Counted from the first letter of the stretch, positions 44,726 to 54,789 are shown. The stretch: 64,000 nucleotides of DNA from Prochlorococcus sp. AG-355-P16 (GCA_003278525.1 QCEQ01000003.1:62001-126000); one strand, 5' to 3'. Made by a program: numbers and translations. Notes: a model not told the origin generated them from the letters alone.

Positions 44726-45511
44726 ATGTCTGGTTCAGGTGAGTGCAGACTAAAAGGTCTCTGTATTAAAGCTTCTCCATTAGGCGAGAATGATAGGTTA
44801 ATAACTATCCTCACCGATGAGCAAGGGATTGTTAGATTAGCGGTACCTGGTGCTAGGCGTCCTAAAAGTAGTCTTGCTGCAGCTACTCCTTTAACATATT
44901 TAAGTCTGCAGATTTTTGGGAAAAGAAATCTTAAATCTGTACGTCAAATTAAAATATTAAAAAGCTATTCTGGTCTAGGGAAAAATATTGAATGTCTTGC
45001 AGCCGCACAAGCAATAACTGAATTAACATTTTTATTAGTAGGTAATAATGACAAGCAACAAGACTATTTATCTTGCGTTCTTGCACATCTCGATAGGATT
45101 TATTTATATGAAGCGTCTCAAGAAGAAGATATTAAAATGCTCTCAATGAGTATTCAATCTTTAATCCATCTATTGGCCATCGGGGGTATTAATTTACCAA
45201 TTCATCATTGTTGTAAAACTGGAGAACCTATTATTCCACCTTTAGGAAATTGGGAATGGAGTTGTTATTATTTGCCAAGTGAAGGGTTTTCATCCATAGA
45301 AGATCCTCAAGGTAATCTAAAAATAAATGCATCTGAAGTTGCTCTTCTACAGAGACTTCTTTTCCCAGAATTACCAATAAAATCTAATGGAGATTTGTTA
45401 GGTCCAAAAAAAGTCTGGCTTAAAATATTATTTATTATTGAGACATGGATCTCTACTCAATTAGAGAAGGACCTATCTTCACTAAAAATGTTGAGAGAAA
45501 TATATAGTTAG
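44726..45511 (+). CDS. recO: DNA repair protein RecO
   Basis: Recombination mediator that helps RecR load RecA on SSB-coated gaps. The N-terminal OB-fold covers about residues 1-80 (LKGLCIKASPLGENDRLITILTDEQGIVRLAVPGARRPKS). A helical domain and a partial zinc-binding motif follow (IHHCCKTGEPI near residue 155). Length 261. Its ATG immediately follows the stop of the deoC-like gene. Confidence 0.93.
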   Translation: MSGSGECRLKGLCIKASPLGENDRLITILTDEQGIVRLAVPGARRPKSSLAAATPLTYLSLQIFGKRNLKSVRQIKILKSYSGLGKNIECLAAAQAITELTFLLVGNNDKQQDYLSCVLAHLDRIYLYEASQEEDIKMLSMSIQSLIHLLAIGGINLPIHHCCKTGEPIIPPLGNWEWSCYYLPSEGFSSIEDPQGNLKINASEVALLQRLLFPELPIKSNGDLLGPKKVWLKILFIIETWISTQLEKDLSSLKMLREIYS

Positions 45512-45595
45512 CGTTTTCATGAAGCATAAAAAATTTAAAAAATATGATCATGGCGCCTTTGGCTGTTAACTTAATAAATAGTTAATTCAATTAAT

Positions 45596-46762
45596 GTGGT
45601 TCATATTGCCTGGTTAGGGAAAAAATCCCCTTTTTGTGGAAATGTAACTTATGGTGACTCAACTACTAAGGAATTAAAGGCCAGACGGCATAAAATAAGT
45701 TTTATTCATTTCGACAATCCTTCTAGTTCAAATTCATCAAACCCATTATTTCTTGCAAATGATCCTGATGTGAGTCTCCCATATTTAATTAAATCTCAAG
45801 TTTATACAATACCCTCGCCCAGGGCAGAAAAAGAACTAAGGCTATCATTAGAAAGATTAAAACCTGACATAGTACATGCAAGCCTAACTTTATCTCCTTT
45901 AGACTTTAGACTTCCAGAGCTATGTAATGAAATTAATGTTCCTCTAATAGGAACATTTCATCCACCATTTGATGCAAAAAATAGAAATCTAACTGCGAGC
46001 ACTCAACAATTAACATATCAACTTTATGCACCCTCTTTAGCAAAGTTCGATAAAATAATTATTTTTTCTGAACCTCAAAAAAATGTTCTTGAGAAATTAG
46101 GAGTACCTAAAGAAAAACAAATAATTATTCCAAACGGTGTTGATGAGAATATTTGGAAACCTTTTTGCGAAAAAAGTAAAAAATATGATCAGGTAAAAAA
46201 CAAACTTGGAAATGAAAGAATCTTTTTATATATGGGAAGGATTGCAAATGAGAAAAATATCGAGGCACTTTTACGTTCTTGGCGCCAAACAAAAACTCAA
46301 AATTGCAAATTAGTTATTGTCGGGGATGGACCGATGAAGCCAACACTTGAAAATAGTTTTTCTAACCTTGGTGATGAGAAATTAATTTGGTGGGGTGCCG
46401 AATTAGATTTAGAAACTAGGGTAGCAATAATGCAAATAGCAGAAGTATTTTTCTTACCAAGCTTAGTAGAAGGTTTATCATTATCACTTTTAGAGGCAAT
46501 GTCTGCTGGTACTGCTTGTGTAGCTACAGATGCCGGAGCTGATGGTGAAGTTTTAGATAACGGAGCAGGAATAGTAATTTCAACTGATAATGTGGCTGCT
46601 CAATTAAAAACTATAATTCCAATTCTTGTAGAACACCCTTCATTCACAAAAGATCTTGGCGAGAAAGCTAGAGAACGTATTCTTGAGAGATACACAATTA
46701 CTAAAAATATAAATTCACTTGAAAAAGTTTATATGAATTTAAGAAAAAATTTAAAAAACTAA
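45596..46762 (+). CDS. glycosyltransferase family 4-type protein
   Basis: GT-B glycosyltransferase of 388 residues. The N-terminal domain has NVTYGDSTTKELKARRHKISFIHFD and DIVHASLTLSPLDFRLPELC. The donor-binding C-terminal domain has FLYMGRIANEKNIEALLRSW, KLVIVGDGPMKPTLE, and PSLVEGLSLSLLEAMSAGTACVATDAGADGEVL, which contains the E-x7-E motif. The start is GTG. Acceptor unknown; a lipid or envelope glycan role is possible. Confidence 0.88.
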   Translation: MVHIAWLGKKSPFCGNVTYGDSTTKELKARRHKISFIHFDNPSSSNSSNPLFLANDPDVSLPYLIKSQVYTIPSPRAEKELRLSLERLKPDIVHASLTLSPLDFRLPELCNEINVPLIGTFHPPFDAKNRNLTASTQQLTYQLYAPSLAKFDKIIIFSEPQKNVLEKLGVPKEKQIIIPNGVDENIWKPFCEKSKKYDQVKNKLGNERIFLYMGRIANEKNIEALLRSWRQTKTQNCKLVIVGDGPMKPTLENSFSNLGDEKLIWWGAELDLETRVAIMQIAEVFFLPSLVEGLSLSLLEAMSAGTACVATDAGADGEVLDNGAGIVISTDNVAAQLKTIIPILVEHPSFTKDLGEKARERILERYTITKNINSLEKVYMNLRKNLKN

Positions 46763-47571
46763 CGAAACTCTTTACTTCGATTACTAGCTGAAACTATTGA
46801 TTCAATTAATGCGGACCTTACACTCTTTTTTTCTAAAACCCTTAAAGCAGAAATAGTTGTTCCCCCTGGAGAAGTTACTAAATTTTTAAGCTCAGAAGTA
46901 GTTAGTTTATTTTTTTTTATTAAACTAGTTGTACCTAGTATCATTTCCATAACAAGTTCCTCTGAAAGTATTTTTGGTAATCCACCGCTCAATCCTCCAT
47001 CACTTAATGCCTCTATAATTAAAGCAATAATTGCAGGCCCTGATGAAGTTAAGGATAAAAATATATCAAGGTAATCTTCGCTAAATTCATAAATCTTACT
47101 AGTATTTTCAAATAATTTTTTTGTAAATATTTTCTGATCTTCTGTAATTTCTTCTCCCCAAGAAATTCCTGTTAAACCTTTGCCAATAATTATTGGAATA
47201 TTTGTAACCACCCTCACACATTTATGATTAGGAAACTTTTGAGTAAGTCTATTTAATGAAACCCCCGCAAGAATAGAAACTATTAAATTATCCTTGTTTT
47301 TTATATCATGAGCCTCACTTATATCATTAAATTGTTGGGGTTTTATCGAAAGAAGTTTATATTGACAATCCCAAATTATTTTGGACTCTCTAGAACCTGA
47401 TTTGTAAACATTTATATTATATTTATAATTTTTTTTTAAATTTTCTAAACTTTTTTCTGAATTTACAAGACAAAAAACATTCTCTGGCTGAATTAATTTG
47501 TTATCTAATAGAGGGGTTACTATAGCATTTGCAATATTTCCAAAACCAATAATCGCAATTTTTTCAGTCAC
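46759..47571 (-). CDS. proC: pyrroline-5-carboxylate reductase
   Basis: Last step of proline synthesis: reduces P5C with NAD(P)H. The dinucleotide loop is IAIIGFGNIANAIVTPLL. The signature near the C-terminus is TSELKNLVTSPGGTTISALRVLEKKSVRSALIESI, with SSGPAIIALIIEALSDGGLSGGLP before it. Length 270. It is convergent with the glycosyltransferase by 4 bp of overlap. sepF lies just upstream on the same strand. Confidence 0.95.
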   Translation of the reverse strand: MTEKIAIIGFGNIANAIVTPLLDNKLIQPENVFCLVNSEKSLENLKKNYKYNINVYKSGSRESKIIWDCQYKLLSIKPQQFNDISEAHDIKNKDNLIVSILAGVSLNRLTQKFPNHKCVRVVTNIPIIIGKGLTGISWGEEITEDQKIFTKKLFENTSKIYEFSEDYLDIFLSLTSSGPAIIALIIEALSDGGLSGGLPKILSEELVMEMILGTTSLIKKNKLTTSELKNLVTSPGGTTISALRVLEKKSVRSALIESIVSASNRSKEFR

Positions 47572-47578
47572 AGATTAA

Positions 47579-48154
47579 TCATGAATAAGCACTTAATTTA
47601 GAATCACCCCATGCTGGTTTTGGAGTAGTATTTTTACCCAGACTATATTGTGGTGTATTTTCTGGAGTCACAGAAGAAGGAGAAGCTTCTTCTGAAGAAG
47701 AACTAGTTACATTTACACAACTTGGCGCAAAAAGAAAAATACTTTCACCGACTCTCTCTTGATGTCCATCAATTGCATATGTGCCCCCAGCAATAAAATC
47801 AACTGCTCTTTGAGCTTGATCAGGATCCATCATAGTTAAATTAAGAATTACGGTTTTTCTCTCTCTTAATGCTTGTATTGCTTGAGGCATCTCATCAAAA
47901 CTTCTTGGTTCCATTAAGCTTACTTCTGAGGATGAATTTGAAATCCCAGGCATACCAACGACTTTTGATGACCTGTTGTTATTCATAAAATCGAATGGGT
48001 TTGAATTTGTAAGGGCATTTGCATTCCTTGGATTTTGTTTGAAATTATTAATATCATTTAATTCATGCTCTGAAGCATAATCCAACTCATCAAAATCATC
48101 ATCGAGATACTCATCACCTGCAACAACCGCCTTTAATCTAGAAATAAGTGACAC
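47579..48154 (-). CDS. sepF: cell division protein SepF
   Basis: FtsZ-associated membrane anchor and septum protein. The N-terminal [22 protein letters not shown] is an amphipathic helix. A variable linker follows, then the SepF core: [71 protein letters not shown] Ser/Pro tail closes it. Length 191. yggS and pipX lie upstream on the same strand, as in other cyanobacteria. Confidence 0.96.
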   Translation of the reverse strand: MSLISRLKAVVAGDEYLDDDFDELDYASEHELNDINNFKQNPRNANALTNSNPFDFMNNNRSSKVVGMPGISNSSSEVSLMEPRSFDEMPQAIQALRERKTVILNLTMMDPDQAQRAVDFIAGGTYAIDGHQERVGESIFLFAPSCVNVTSSSSEEASPSSVTPENTPQYSLGKNTTPKPAWGDSKLSAYS

Positions 48155-48176
48155 CTTTTAAATCCTCTTGAAATTG

Positions 48177-48205
48177 ATTACTAAGGTTAAGGAACCTTAA
48201 GTAAT
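48177..48205. promoter_or_regulatory. near-palindrome upstream of sepF
   Basis: ATTACTAAGGTT-AAGG-AACCTTAAGTAAT: twelve bases and their complement with one inserted base, 23 bp before the sepF start. It could be an operator or a hairpin ending yggS transcription. The other 100 bp up to 48304 are AT-rich with nothing clear. Confidence 0.35.
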
Positions 48206-48304
48206 AAATCCATTTTTTAAATGAATAAACTACCTATACTTAAATAACGTTAGTTGAACTTTACTGCAAGTTTAAAAATAAGATTTTTATAAAAAAATAA
48301 CTAA

Positions 48305-48940
48305 TTAGGATCTACCTCCAAATATCAATGATCCTAATCTTAACCAAGTTGATCCAGCGTCAACGGCCTCCTCCCAATCGCTTGACATTCCCATGGAACA
48401 ATCGGGTAGTTGCAGTGAATCAGCTAGAGCACGACATTTTTTGAACAGCCCTGTATTTTCTTTAGAGCTAAGTCCTTTAGGATTGATAGTCATCAAACCA
48501 GTTAATGAAATATTTTTCAACTCTTGAATTTCTCTCCATTTCAAAATTAACAATTCAGGATTAAAGCCTCCTTTAGTGGGGTCCTCACTTAACTTAACTT
48601 GCAACATTATTAATGGATTTTTCTTCTCTTCACGCGAAATATTAGAAATCTTTTGCAACTTTTCGAATGAATCTACTGAGTGAATGTATTTAAAATTTTG
48701 AACTATTTTTCTTATTTTATTACTTTGTATTCTTCCGATAAAGTGCCAATTTATTTGTTTAAGATCTTTCAAGGTTAATTGTTTTTCAAACGCCTCTTGA
48801 ACCTTACTTTCACCAAAATCGTTCTGGCCTATATTTTGAATAGTCTTGATTTCTTGACTTTTAAATCCTTTACTTACCGCAAGAATATTTACATTTGATG
48901 GTATTTTATTTTTTATTTTTAAATAATTTGCAGGGTTCAC
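48305..48940 (-). CDS. YggS-family PLP homeostasis protein
   Basis: Single-domain PLP-binding TIM barrel (COG0325) of 211 residues. The PLP lysine is in NVNILAVSKGFKSQEIK. QNDFGESKVQEAF and NWHFIGRIQSNKIRKIV follow. SMGMSSDWEEAVDAGSTWLRLGSLIFG is the C-terminal signature. The family balances vitamin B6 and amino-acid pools. It lies 3 bp downstream of pipX and upstream of sepF, a conserved trio in cyanobacteria. Confidence 0.94.
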   Translation of the reverse strand: MNPANYLKIKNKIPSNVNILAVSKGFKSQEIKTIQNIGQNDFGESKVQEAFEKQLTLKDLKQINWHFIGRIQSNKIRKIVQNFKYIHSVDSFEKLQKISNISREEKKNPLIMLQVKLSEDPTKGGFNPELLILKWREIQELKNISLTGLMTINPKGLSSKENTGLFKKCRALADSLQLPDCSMGMSSDWEEAVDAGSTWLRLGSLIFGGRS

Positions 48941-48943
48941 CTT

Positions 48944-49210
48944 TTATAAGAAAGTTTGCGTAAATAAATTCTCCCATTTAGATAGTTCTTCAGATCCTTT
49001 TCTTCTAGCTTTTTGAAGGTTTAATTCGGCCTGATTACGGGCATCTAAATAAGGTATAACTTCAAAAAGAACTTCTCTCTGTCGAACTTCTACCAAGAAA
49101 AACATTTTTTGAGCATATAAAGTCGCATAAATATCTCTTCCATCATTTCCAGGAGAAACTTGGTATAACATGCCAAATGTTGGATGGTTTAAATAACGCT
49201 CAGAACTCAA
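48944..49210 (-). CDS. pipX: PII-interacting protein PipX
   Basis: Coactivator of NtcA and partner of PII in cyanobacterial nitrogen control. The 88-residue sequence begins SSERYLNHPTFGMLYQVSP, the Tudor-like domain, with ARDIYATLYAQKMFFLV-type strands and the two C-terminal helices from LDARNQAELNLQKARR onward. The pairing with a YggS gene matches known pipX-pipY clusters. Confidence 0.95.
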   Translation of the reverse strand: MSSERYLNHPTFGMLYQVSPGNDGRDIYATLYAQKMFFLVEVRQREVLFEVIPYLDARNQAELNLQKARRKGSEELSKWENLFTQTFL

Positions 49211-49229
49211 ACCTAAAATATTGTGTTAT

Positions 49230-50144
49230 TTATAATGCACCATACAGTTTTCTAAGAAAAATTGCTATGCAAATAAAACAAATCGATAATGTATTAACAA
49301 TTACATTGAGTGGTTTGGAAGGATAAAGAGTTCTAAATCTGTTGGTTTTTATAATAATTTTTTTCTTTGAGAGTAATGATTCTGCTCCATGATCAATTCT
49401 CAGAAATATATTTTGAAATAACCTTTCCAGTAAGATTAATAAAACATTAAAGGATTTCTTTAATCCTAAATTTCGAAAATTAATTGATCTAACTGATACT
49501 GATTTCATAATATTTTGAAATTCTTCCTGCACTAGAGGAATAAAACGTAATGCAATTAATAACTGAAAAAGCCACTTACTAGTTGGCAATCCAATCTTTC
49601 TCAATGGATACATAAACCAACTTAATCCCCATACAATATCTTCCTGCAATGTGGTTAAAAGCATCAAATTCACACTATGAATAACGGTAAATATCAAAGT
49701 AGAGGTTTTAATTCCTAGTTCTAAGGCTTTTCTTGATAAGTTATAGGGACCAAAATTTATAAACCATATCTTCTGCGATGGAATTTGCAAAATATTCCAT
49801 TCTTTTGGGCTTTCAAGTACTACTTGCAACTCATTTGGATTTCTTAAGTATCCATCAAGAGATTGAATATCAGAAGAGGCAAGTATTGATATACATCCAA
49901 TTAAAAGTGACAAGCATGAGAGAAAAAATAATGATCGCCACCATACTCTAGATGGCAATAAACTTAAAAGAGTAATTAATAGTAAAAAACCAACTAAACT
50001 TAATCTCCATATTGGACCTGCCCAGATTGGAGTGATTAAAAATATCATTACGATAATTATTTTTAATCTACTATCTATAATTCTTAGCCAACTTCTATTA
50101 CCATGAACGTATTGACCAACAGAAAATTTAGTTAGCAAATTCAT
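49230..50144 (-). CDS. energy-coupling factor transporter transmembrane protein (CbiQ/EcfT family)
   Basis: Membrane subunit of ECF-type ABC importers for vitamins or metal ions. The protein has 304 residues and about 5-6 helices. RLKIIIVMIFLITPIW starts the family domain, and the C-terminal coupling helices include SVSVRSINFRNLGLKKSF, the usual ARG-type region in altered form. The substrate is unknown; in cyanobacteria this type is often annotated as a cobalt or biotin transporter. Its start overlaps the der stop. Confidence 0.85.
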   Translation of the reverse strand: MNLLTKFSVGQYVHGNRSWLRIIDSRLKIIIVMIFLITPIWAGPIWRLSLVGFLLLITLLSLLPSRVWWRSLFFLSCLSLLIGCISILASSDIQSLDGYLRNPNELQVVLESPKEWNILQIPSQKIWFINFGPYNLSRKALELGIKTSTLIFTVIHSVNLMLLTTLQEDIVWGLSWFMYPLRKIGLPTSKWLFQLLIALRFIPLVQEEFQNIMKSVSVRSINFRNLGLKKSFNVLLILLERLFQNIFLRIDHGAESLLSKKKIIIKTNRFRTLYPSKPLNVIVNTLSICFICIAIFLRKLYGAL

Positions 50145-51517
50145 TAATCTTTTTGAATTAACTCAATATTTTCTCTTTCGACTTCTTTATTTAAAGCTCT
50201 TTGCTGTTTTCCTCTCCAAAGTAAAATGAGGGGTGTGCCTTCAAAGCCTAAATTTACTCTAATTTGTCTTTCAATATATCTTCTATAAGTTATTCCGAAT
50301 AATTTAGGGTCATTTACAAAAAGAGTAAAAGTGGGAGGTTTATTCTTTACTTGAGTTCCGTAATAAAGCCTACCTTGCTTGCCGCTTCTCTTCGTTGGAG
50401 GACTTTTCCAGCTGATTGATTCTTTTAGTACTTCATTAACTACAGATGTTGTAACTCTTCTTCTATGTTGATTTACAGCATTAAGAGCATGCTCAAAAAT
50501 ATTATCAACTCTTTGACCAGTTAGGGCAGATATAAAAATCATTTTTGACCAATGTAAAAAATAAAGTTTAGATCTAAGTTCTTTTTCTACTTGATAAATT
50601 GTTGAACTATTTTTTTCTACAAGATCCCATTTATTAACAACAATTATACAAGCTCTACCTTGTTCTTCTATGCGCCCAGCCAGCTTCTGGTCTTGATCAG
50701 TTACTCCATCTACAGCATCTATAACTAAAACACAAACATCACTTCTATCAATAGATTTAAAAGCCCTATTAATACCAAAGAATTCAGTACCATATTTAAC
50801 ATTTTTCTTTCTTCTAATCCCTGCAGTATCAATAATTTTCCAATGATTATCACCTTTTTTAATAAGCGTATCTATTGAATCAGTTGTCGTGCCACTAATA
50901 TCACTAACTATTGCTCTTTTTTCTCCACAGATTGAATTTAACAAACTAGATTTACCAACATTAGGCCTACCAATAATTGACATCATCATCTTTTCTTCAT
51001 CATCCTGGATATTATTTTCAGGAAGTTCGCCAATAACGAGATCTAAAAGATCTCCAGTACCTGAACCATGAATAGCTGAAACAGGGTTAGGTTCGCCCAA
51101 ACCTAATTTCCAAAACTCTGAAGCTAGGGATATTCCTAAAGTAGTCGATTCGCATTTATTAACAGCAACAATTGTTTTGCAGCTTGAGTTTCTTAACCAT
51201 TTTGCTATTGATAAATCACCGTCAGTAACGCCTTGATTTCCATCTACCACCAGTAACGCAAGTGAAGCCTCTTCTAGAGCCAAGAATACTTGTGTCCTTA
51301 TCTCTGGGAGAAATTCACTATCGTCATCAAAAACTAAACCTCCAGTATCAACTATTTGAAATTCCTTACCTCCCCATGAAGCATTTTGATAAGTTCTATC
51401 TCTTGTAACACCAGGCTTATCAAATACTATTGCATCATTACTTTGGCAAAGACGATTAACTAAGGTAGATTTCCCAACGTTCGGTCTTCCGATAATTGCT
51501 ATTGTAGGAAGAATCAA
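50144..51517 (-). CDS. der: ribosome biogenesis GTPase Der (EngA)
   Basis: Double GTPase needed for 50S assembly. The first G domain has [14 protein letters not shown] (residue 9) and DTGG; the second has [14 protein letters not shown] and DTAGIRR, with NKWD as its G4. In the first domain G4 reads NKCE instead of NKxD. A C-terminal KH-like domain runs from about residue 350 to the end. Length 457. It is co-directional with the ECF gene. Confidence 0.97.
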   Translation of the reverse strand: MILPTIAIIGRPNVGKSTLVNRLCQSNDAIVFDKPGVTRDRTYQNASWGGKEFQIVDTGGLVFDDDSEFLPEIRTQVFLALEEASLALLVVDGNQGVTDGDLSIAKWLRNSSCKTIVAVNKCESTTLGISLASEFWKLGLGEPNPVSAIHGSGTGDLLDLVIGELPENNIQDDEEKMMMSIIGRPNVGKSSLLNSICGEKRAIVSDISGTTTDSIDTLIKKGDNHWKIIDTAGIRRKKNVKYGTEFFGINRAFKSIDRSDVCVLVIDAVDGVTDQDQKLAGRIEEQGRACIIVVNKWDLVEKNSSTIYQVEKELRSKLYFLHWSKMIFISALTGQRVDNIFEHALNAVNQHRRRVTTSVVNEVLKESISWKSPPTKRSGKQGRLYYGTQVKNKPPTFTLFVNDPKLFGITYRRYIERQIRVNLGFEGTPLILLWRGKQQRALNKEVERENIELIQKD

Positions 51518-51591
51518 TTCTTCTCTCCAAAGAAAGTAGTATCTATTACAACTATACCTTTAATAGAATCATTTACCTTATTCAAAAAAAC

Positions 51592-52077
51592 TTATTTAAT
51601 TTCTGGATCACCAAAATGTCCTTTAACTGGATTAGCCTGTGGTGAACTTGGACTTGGCATTAATCCATTATCTTCTGAAAAACAATCATTTTCAATCGCC
51701 CAATAAATTAACCAATTTACTGCCGTCGCTCTTCTAGTTCTTCTTGGATAGAGTTCATTAATCTTATAACCTTTAAAATTAAGAAAATTTTTCAATCCCT
51801 GTTTATATTCTTTTGGAATTGATCGAGTCAAATGTACTGACGCTGGTCGCTCTGAAATGATTTGAGGAGCTTTTTCAAATTTTTCTGACCAGTAAGAAGG
51901 AGTTAATGCGCTAAAGGCCCAATCATTTATAGATAGTTCTTTAGTATAAAAAAGTCTTTCCCAAACTAATTCACAAACAAATACATCACTAACCTTATCT
52001 TCAAGAATAAGAAATAATAGTTTTTTACATATTGGCCATGTAAATTGATTTTCAACTAATTTTTCTTTTTTATACAT
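51592..52077 (-). CDS. DUF1823 protein
   Basis: Protein of 161 residues of a cyanobacteria/plant-specific family: DKVSDVFVCELVWERLFY, WAFSALTPSYWSEKF, APQIISERPASVHLTRSI, and YPRRTRRATAVNWLIYWA. The function is unknown. Its ATG overlaps the cobI stop by 1 bp, so it is coupled to cobI. Confidence 0.88.
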   Translation of the reverse strand: MYKKEKLVENQFTWPICKKLLFLILEDKVSDVFVCELVWERLFYTKELSINDWAFSALTPSYWSEKFEKAPQIISERPASVHLTRSIPKEYKQGLKNFLNFKGYKINELYPRRTRRATAVNWLIYWAIENDCFSEDNGLMPSPSSPQANPVKGHFGDPEIK

Positions 52078-52832
52078 TAATCGAACCTTATCAAAATTAA
52101 AGAAAAATAAGGCATAAATTCCTTTTTATATTGTGATGCATATTGAATAATTTGATCAGGCATTCCAACACTTAAAGCTATCAATGATGTATCGATGATA
52201 TCCTCTTTTTTCAAAATTTCCCTGACTAAATTCCATCTTTTGCCAACTTTCATAATGGCCAATACCGTTCTATTTGCCTTACTTTCCCTAATTAGGGTTG
52301 TTAATTCAGATTCTGAAGAAGAGCATTCTTTGATGATCAATGTCTCACCTTTTTTTACCAAATCAAAATCATTCAAAGCTGCTGCTGCTGAAATAGAGGA
52401 AATACCAGGTATGGTTTTGGTAATAATTTCAGCATGATTATTTTTTATTAACCTCAAGATATTAGAAGAACTTGCAAATAGTGAAGTATCTCCAAGACAA
52501 AGTAAAACAACTGATTCGCGATTTTGTATAAATTTCACAATTATTTCTACAGCATTAGACCATACTTCATCTGGATCAAAATCCTTCCTAGCCATTGGAA
52601 AGATAATAGGGATATTTTTTTTAAATTTGGTGTATTTCTTGACTATTTCCGCAGCAAAACTCTTTTTATTATCATCTGATATTGGGAAAACTATAACTTT
52701 CGCTTTTTTAATTGCATCCACAGCAGCTATTGTTAAAAGCGATGGATCTCCAGGGCCTACACCAACGATGGTGAATGTTGGTAAATCAGTTTTATATGGA
52801 TTAAGTAAACTTAAAAACTTTTTTATTATCAT
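52077..52832 (-). CDS. cobI: precorrin-2 C20-methyltransferase
   Basis: Tetrapyrrole methyltransferase of the cobalamin (pseudocobalamin) pathway that adds the C20 methyl. TIVGVGPGDPSLLTIAAVDAI is the N-terminal loop, LCLGDTSLFASSSNILRLI is the middle and TIPGISSISAAAALNDF follows. The open frame extends to 52901 inside the miaE gene; the ATG at 52832 is preferred because the family core starts shortly after. Confidence 0.92.
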   Translation of the reverse strand: MIIKKFLSLLNPYKTDLPTFTIVGVGPGDPSLLTIAAVDAIKKAKVIVFPISDDNKKSFAAEIVKKYTKFKKNIPIIFPMARKDFDPDEVWSNAVEIIVKFIQNRESVVLLCLGDTSLFASSSNILRLIKNNHAEIITKTIPGISSISAAAALNDFDLVKKGETLIIKECSSSESELTTLIRESKANRTVLAIMKVGKRWNLVREILKKEDIIDTSLIALSVGMPDQIIQYASQYKKEFMPYFSLILIRFD

Positions 52833-52848
52833 TTTTATTTTATTAACT

Positions 52849-53457
52849 TTAGCTATGTACCCTTGGCAATATAAAAGTTTCAGCCAGTATTGCTGACTCA
52901 ATTTCAGACAATTCCTCTAACCTTTTGAAAGTTTGATTTTTAGAGAATTTAGTTTGCGCTAGTTTCCAGTAAACTCCAAAATGTCTTGCCTCACTCTCTA
53001 GCAGAGACTCATAGAGGGATTTAAACGATTTATCTTCATAATTCAGCGCAAGCAAGCTTAATCTTTCATGACTTCTTGCTTCAATAAGTCCTGCTATTAA
53101 GAAACTATCAAGCATTCTATTCGGCTCTTCCTTTCTTATATTCTTGGACAATTCAGCTCCATATGGAGGCGGTTTTAAGGACTCAAGAGAATGTCCAAGA
53201 TCCTTTAAAAAATAAAGTATTTTTTCAAAATGCTCTAATTCCTCTCTCGCTATTGGACTTAAAACTTCTGCCAGATTTGGTTCTGATGGATATCTAAACA
53301 TCAATTGAATAGCTACTCCTGCTGCTTTTCTTTCACAATGAGCATGGTCAATAAGAATATCTATTGGATTAGATAATGCGAGTTTGATCCACTCATCTGA
53401 GGTAAATGACGATAAATATTTAATATGAGAGGTGGGCCTTTTGAAATCGACTAGCAT
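52849..53457 (-). CDS. miaE: tRNA 2-methylthio-N6-isopentenyl adenosine(37) hydroxylase
   Basis: Ferritin-like di-iron monooxygenase that hydroxylates ms2i6A37 to ms2io6A. Metal-ligand stretches are visible: DHAHCERKAAGVAIQLM, IAREELEHFEKIL, LIEARSHERLSLLAL and ESEARHFGVYWKLA. Length 202. It is co-directional with aroQ upstream and cobI downstream. Confidence 0.93.
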   Translation of the reverse strand: MLVDFKRPTSHIKYLSSFTSDEWIKLALSNPIDILIDHAHCERKAAGVAIQLMFRYPSEPNLAEVLSPIAREELEHFEKILYFLKDLGHSLESLKPPPYGAELSKNIRKEEPNRMLDSFLIAGLIEARSHERLSLLALNYEDKSFKSLYESLLESEARHFGVYWKLAQTKFSKNQTFKRLEELSEIESAILAETFILPRVHS

Positions 53458-53898
53458 TTAATCTTTAATACTCAAATATCCAATGATTCCTTCAAGAGCT
53501 AAGGAATAACTTGATATGCCGAATCCACTAATAATTCCAATAGCTTTATCTGTAAGAAAAGATTCTTTACGAAAATCTTCTCTACTGAAAATATTTGAAA
53601 TATGTAACTCAACAAAAGGAATTTTCGATCCAATTAAAGCATCACGAATAGAAATCGAGGTATGAGTAAAAGCACCAGCATTTATAAGAATACCTTGAAT
53701 ACTTTTAACAGACTCCTGAATTTTATCTACTATTTCTCCTTCGTGATTACTTTGAAAACATTCAAGATTAATACTTTTTTCTTTAGCAACTTTAGTTAAA
53801 TCTTTTTCTATATCACTCAATGTTTTATTACCGTATATTTCAGGTTCTCTAGTGCCCAAAAGATTTAGATTTGGTCCATTTATCAATAAAATATTCAT
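53458..53898 (-). CDS. aroQ: 3-dehydroquinate dehydratase, type II
   Basis: Third step of the shikimate pathway. Hallmark sequence: [22 protein letters not shown] with the catalytic Tyr, [18 protein letters not shown], and [21 protein letters not shown]. The open frame reaches 53964, but the family starts at NILLINGPN, so the second ATG of a pair (53901/53898) is preferred. It diverges from the tRNA pair. Confidence 0.95.
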   Translation of the reverse strand: MNILLINGPNLNLLGTREPEIYGNKTLSDIEKDLTKVAKEKSINLECFQSNHEGEIVDKIQESVKSIQGILINAGAFTHTSISIRDALIGSKIPFVELHISNIFSREDFRKESFLTDKAIGIISGFGISSYSLALEGIIGYLSIKD

Positions 53899-54000
53899 CA
53901 TCAATAAAGTCTTTTCTTTACAAATGCTATCTAGAAAGAAACAAAAAAACCAAAACAATTTCACACAAAGTGTCCATTAACTGATAAGTTCAAATAGTGG

Positions 54001-54082
54001 GGGTCGGTGCCCGAGTGGTTAAAGGGGGCGGACTGTAAATCCGCTGGCTCTGCCTACGTTGGTTCAAATCCAACCCGGCCCA
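54001..54082 (+). tRNA. tRNA-Tyr (GUA)
   Basis: An 82-nt cloverleaf with a long variable arm. The acceptor stem GGGTCGG pairs with CCGGCCC (54075-54081), discriminator A. The anticodon stem GCGGA/TCCGC encloses CTGTAAA, anticodon GTA at 54035-54037. GGTTCAAATCC is the T-arm. No CCA is encoded. Confidence 0.96.
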
Positions 54083-54092
54083 CTTTAAAATT

Positions 54093-54164
<72 letters not shown>

Positions 54165-54167
54165 CTC

Positions 54168-54205
54168 GCGGGATAGCTTGGTATCAGTGAGATTACCACT
54201 ATCGC
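54168..54205 (+). other. hairpin immediately after tRNA-Thr
   Basis: GATAG pairs with CTATC and TGGTA with TACCA around the loop TCAGTGAGAT, with flanking GC pairs. It starts 3 bp after the tRNA-Thr end. It is richer in G and C than usual here. It may be a 3' processing element, a small RNA or part of an old attachment region. Confidence 0.4.
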
Positions 54206-54222
54206 AGAAAGAAATTAATCAG

Positions 54223-54250
54223 AAGTGGACGTCCGTTTTCGGGTCCACTT
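54223..54250 (+). terminator. terminator of the tRNA operon
   Basis: An 8-bp stem AAGTGGAC/GTCCACTT with a 12-nt loop, followed by TTCTGTTTTA. It ends the tRNA-Tyr/tRNA-Thr transcript before the integrase remnant. Confidence 0.65.
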
Positions 54251-54304
54251 TTCTGTTTTAAAGGTAGATATCTGGAGGTGCATCACACAATTGATGACAC
54301 CAAA

Positions 54305-54789
54305 ATGGCAACAATCAGAAGAAGCGGCAGCGGCTGGCAGGTCCTAATCAGAAGGAAGAATTATGTCGGTCTAAGGTCCAGAACTTTTCTGTCCAGAGAT
54401 CTGACCAAATCATGGGCAGATGCAGTCGAAGAGAGAACAAAAAAGGTTTTAAATGACATCCCCGTCACCTGGGAGAGACAATCAATGCCTATATAAATGG
54501 TCCGCTGCTTCTGCACCGCAGTGCGGAAAACGAAAAATATCCTCTCAGGGTGACCGCAGAAAGCTGGCTTGGAGATATTCCTCTGAAGGATCTGCAGATA
54601 AAACATTTCGCAGTCTGGCGAAATGAACGATTACTGAAGGTGAAACCAAATACAGTTATGCGGGAACTGAGGATATTGAGAGTATTGATCGACTGGGCAA
54701 GAGATGAAAGAGGAGCGGAAAAAGGAAATAAAAATAATATTGCAGCAAGAATTAGGCGTTTCAAAATTATTCAGAAATCCAGCGGTTAA
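54305..54789 (+). pseudogene. truncated, frameshifted tyrosine integrase
   Basis: The start reads MATIRRSGSGWQVLIRRKNYVGLRSRTF, the N-terminal arm-binding domain. The frame breaks near a run of four C at about 54460. In the shifted frame it continues LGETINAYINGPLLLHRSAENEKYPLRVTAESWLGDIPLKDLQIKHFAVWRNERLLKVKP, the core-binding domain. It then stops after IAARIRRFKII with no catalytic domain. Base composition is clearly richer in G and C than the surroundings, so it is a foreign remnant. Its last 23 bp overlap the end of the DUF3764 gene. Confidence 0.88.
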
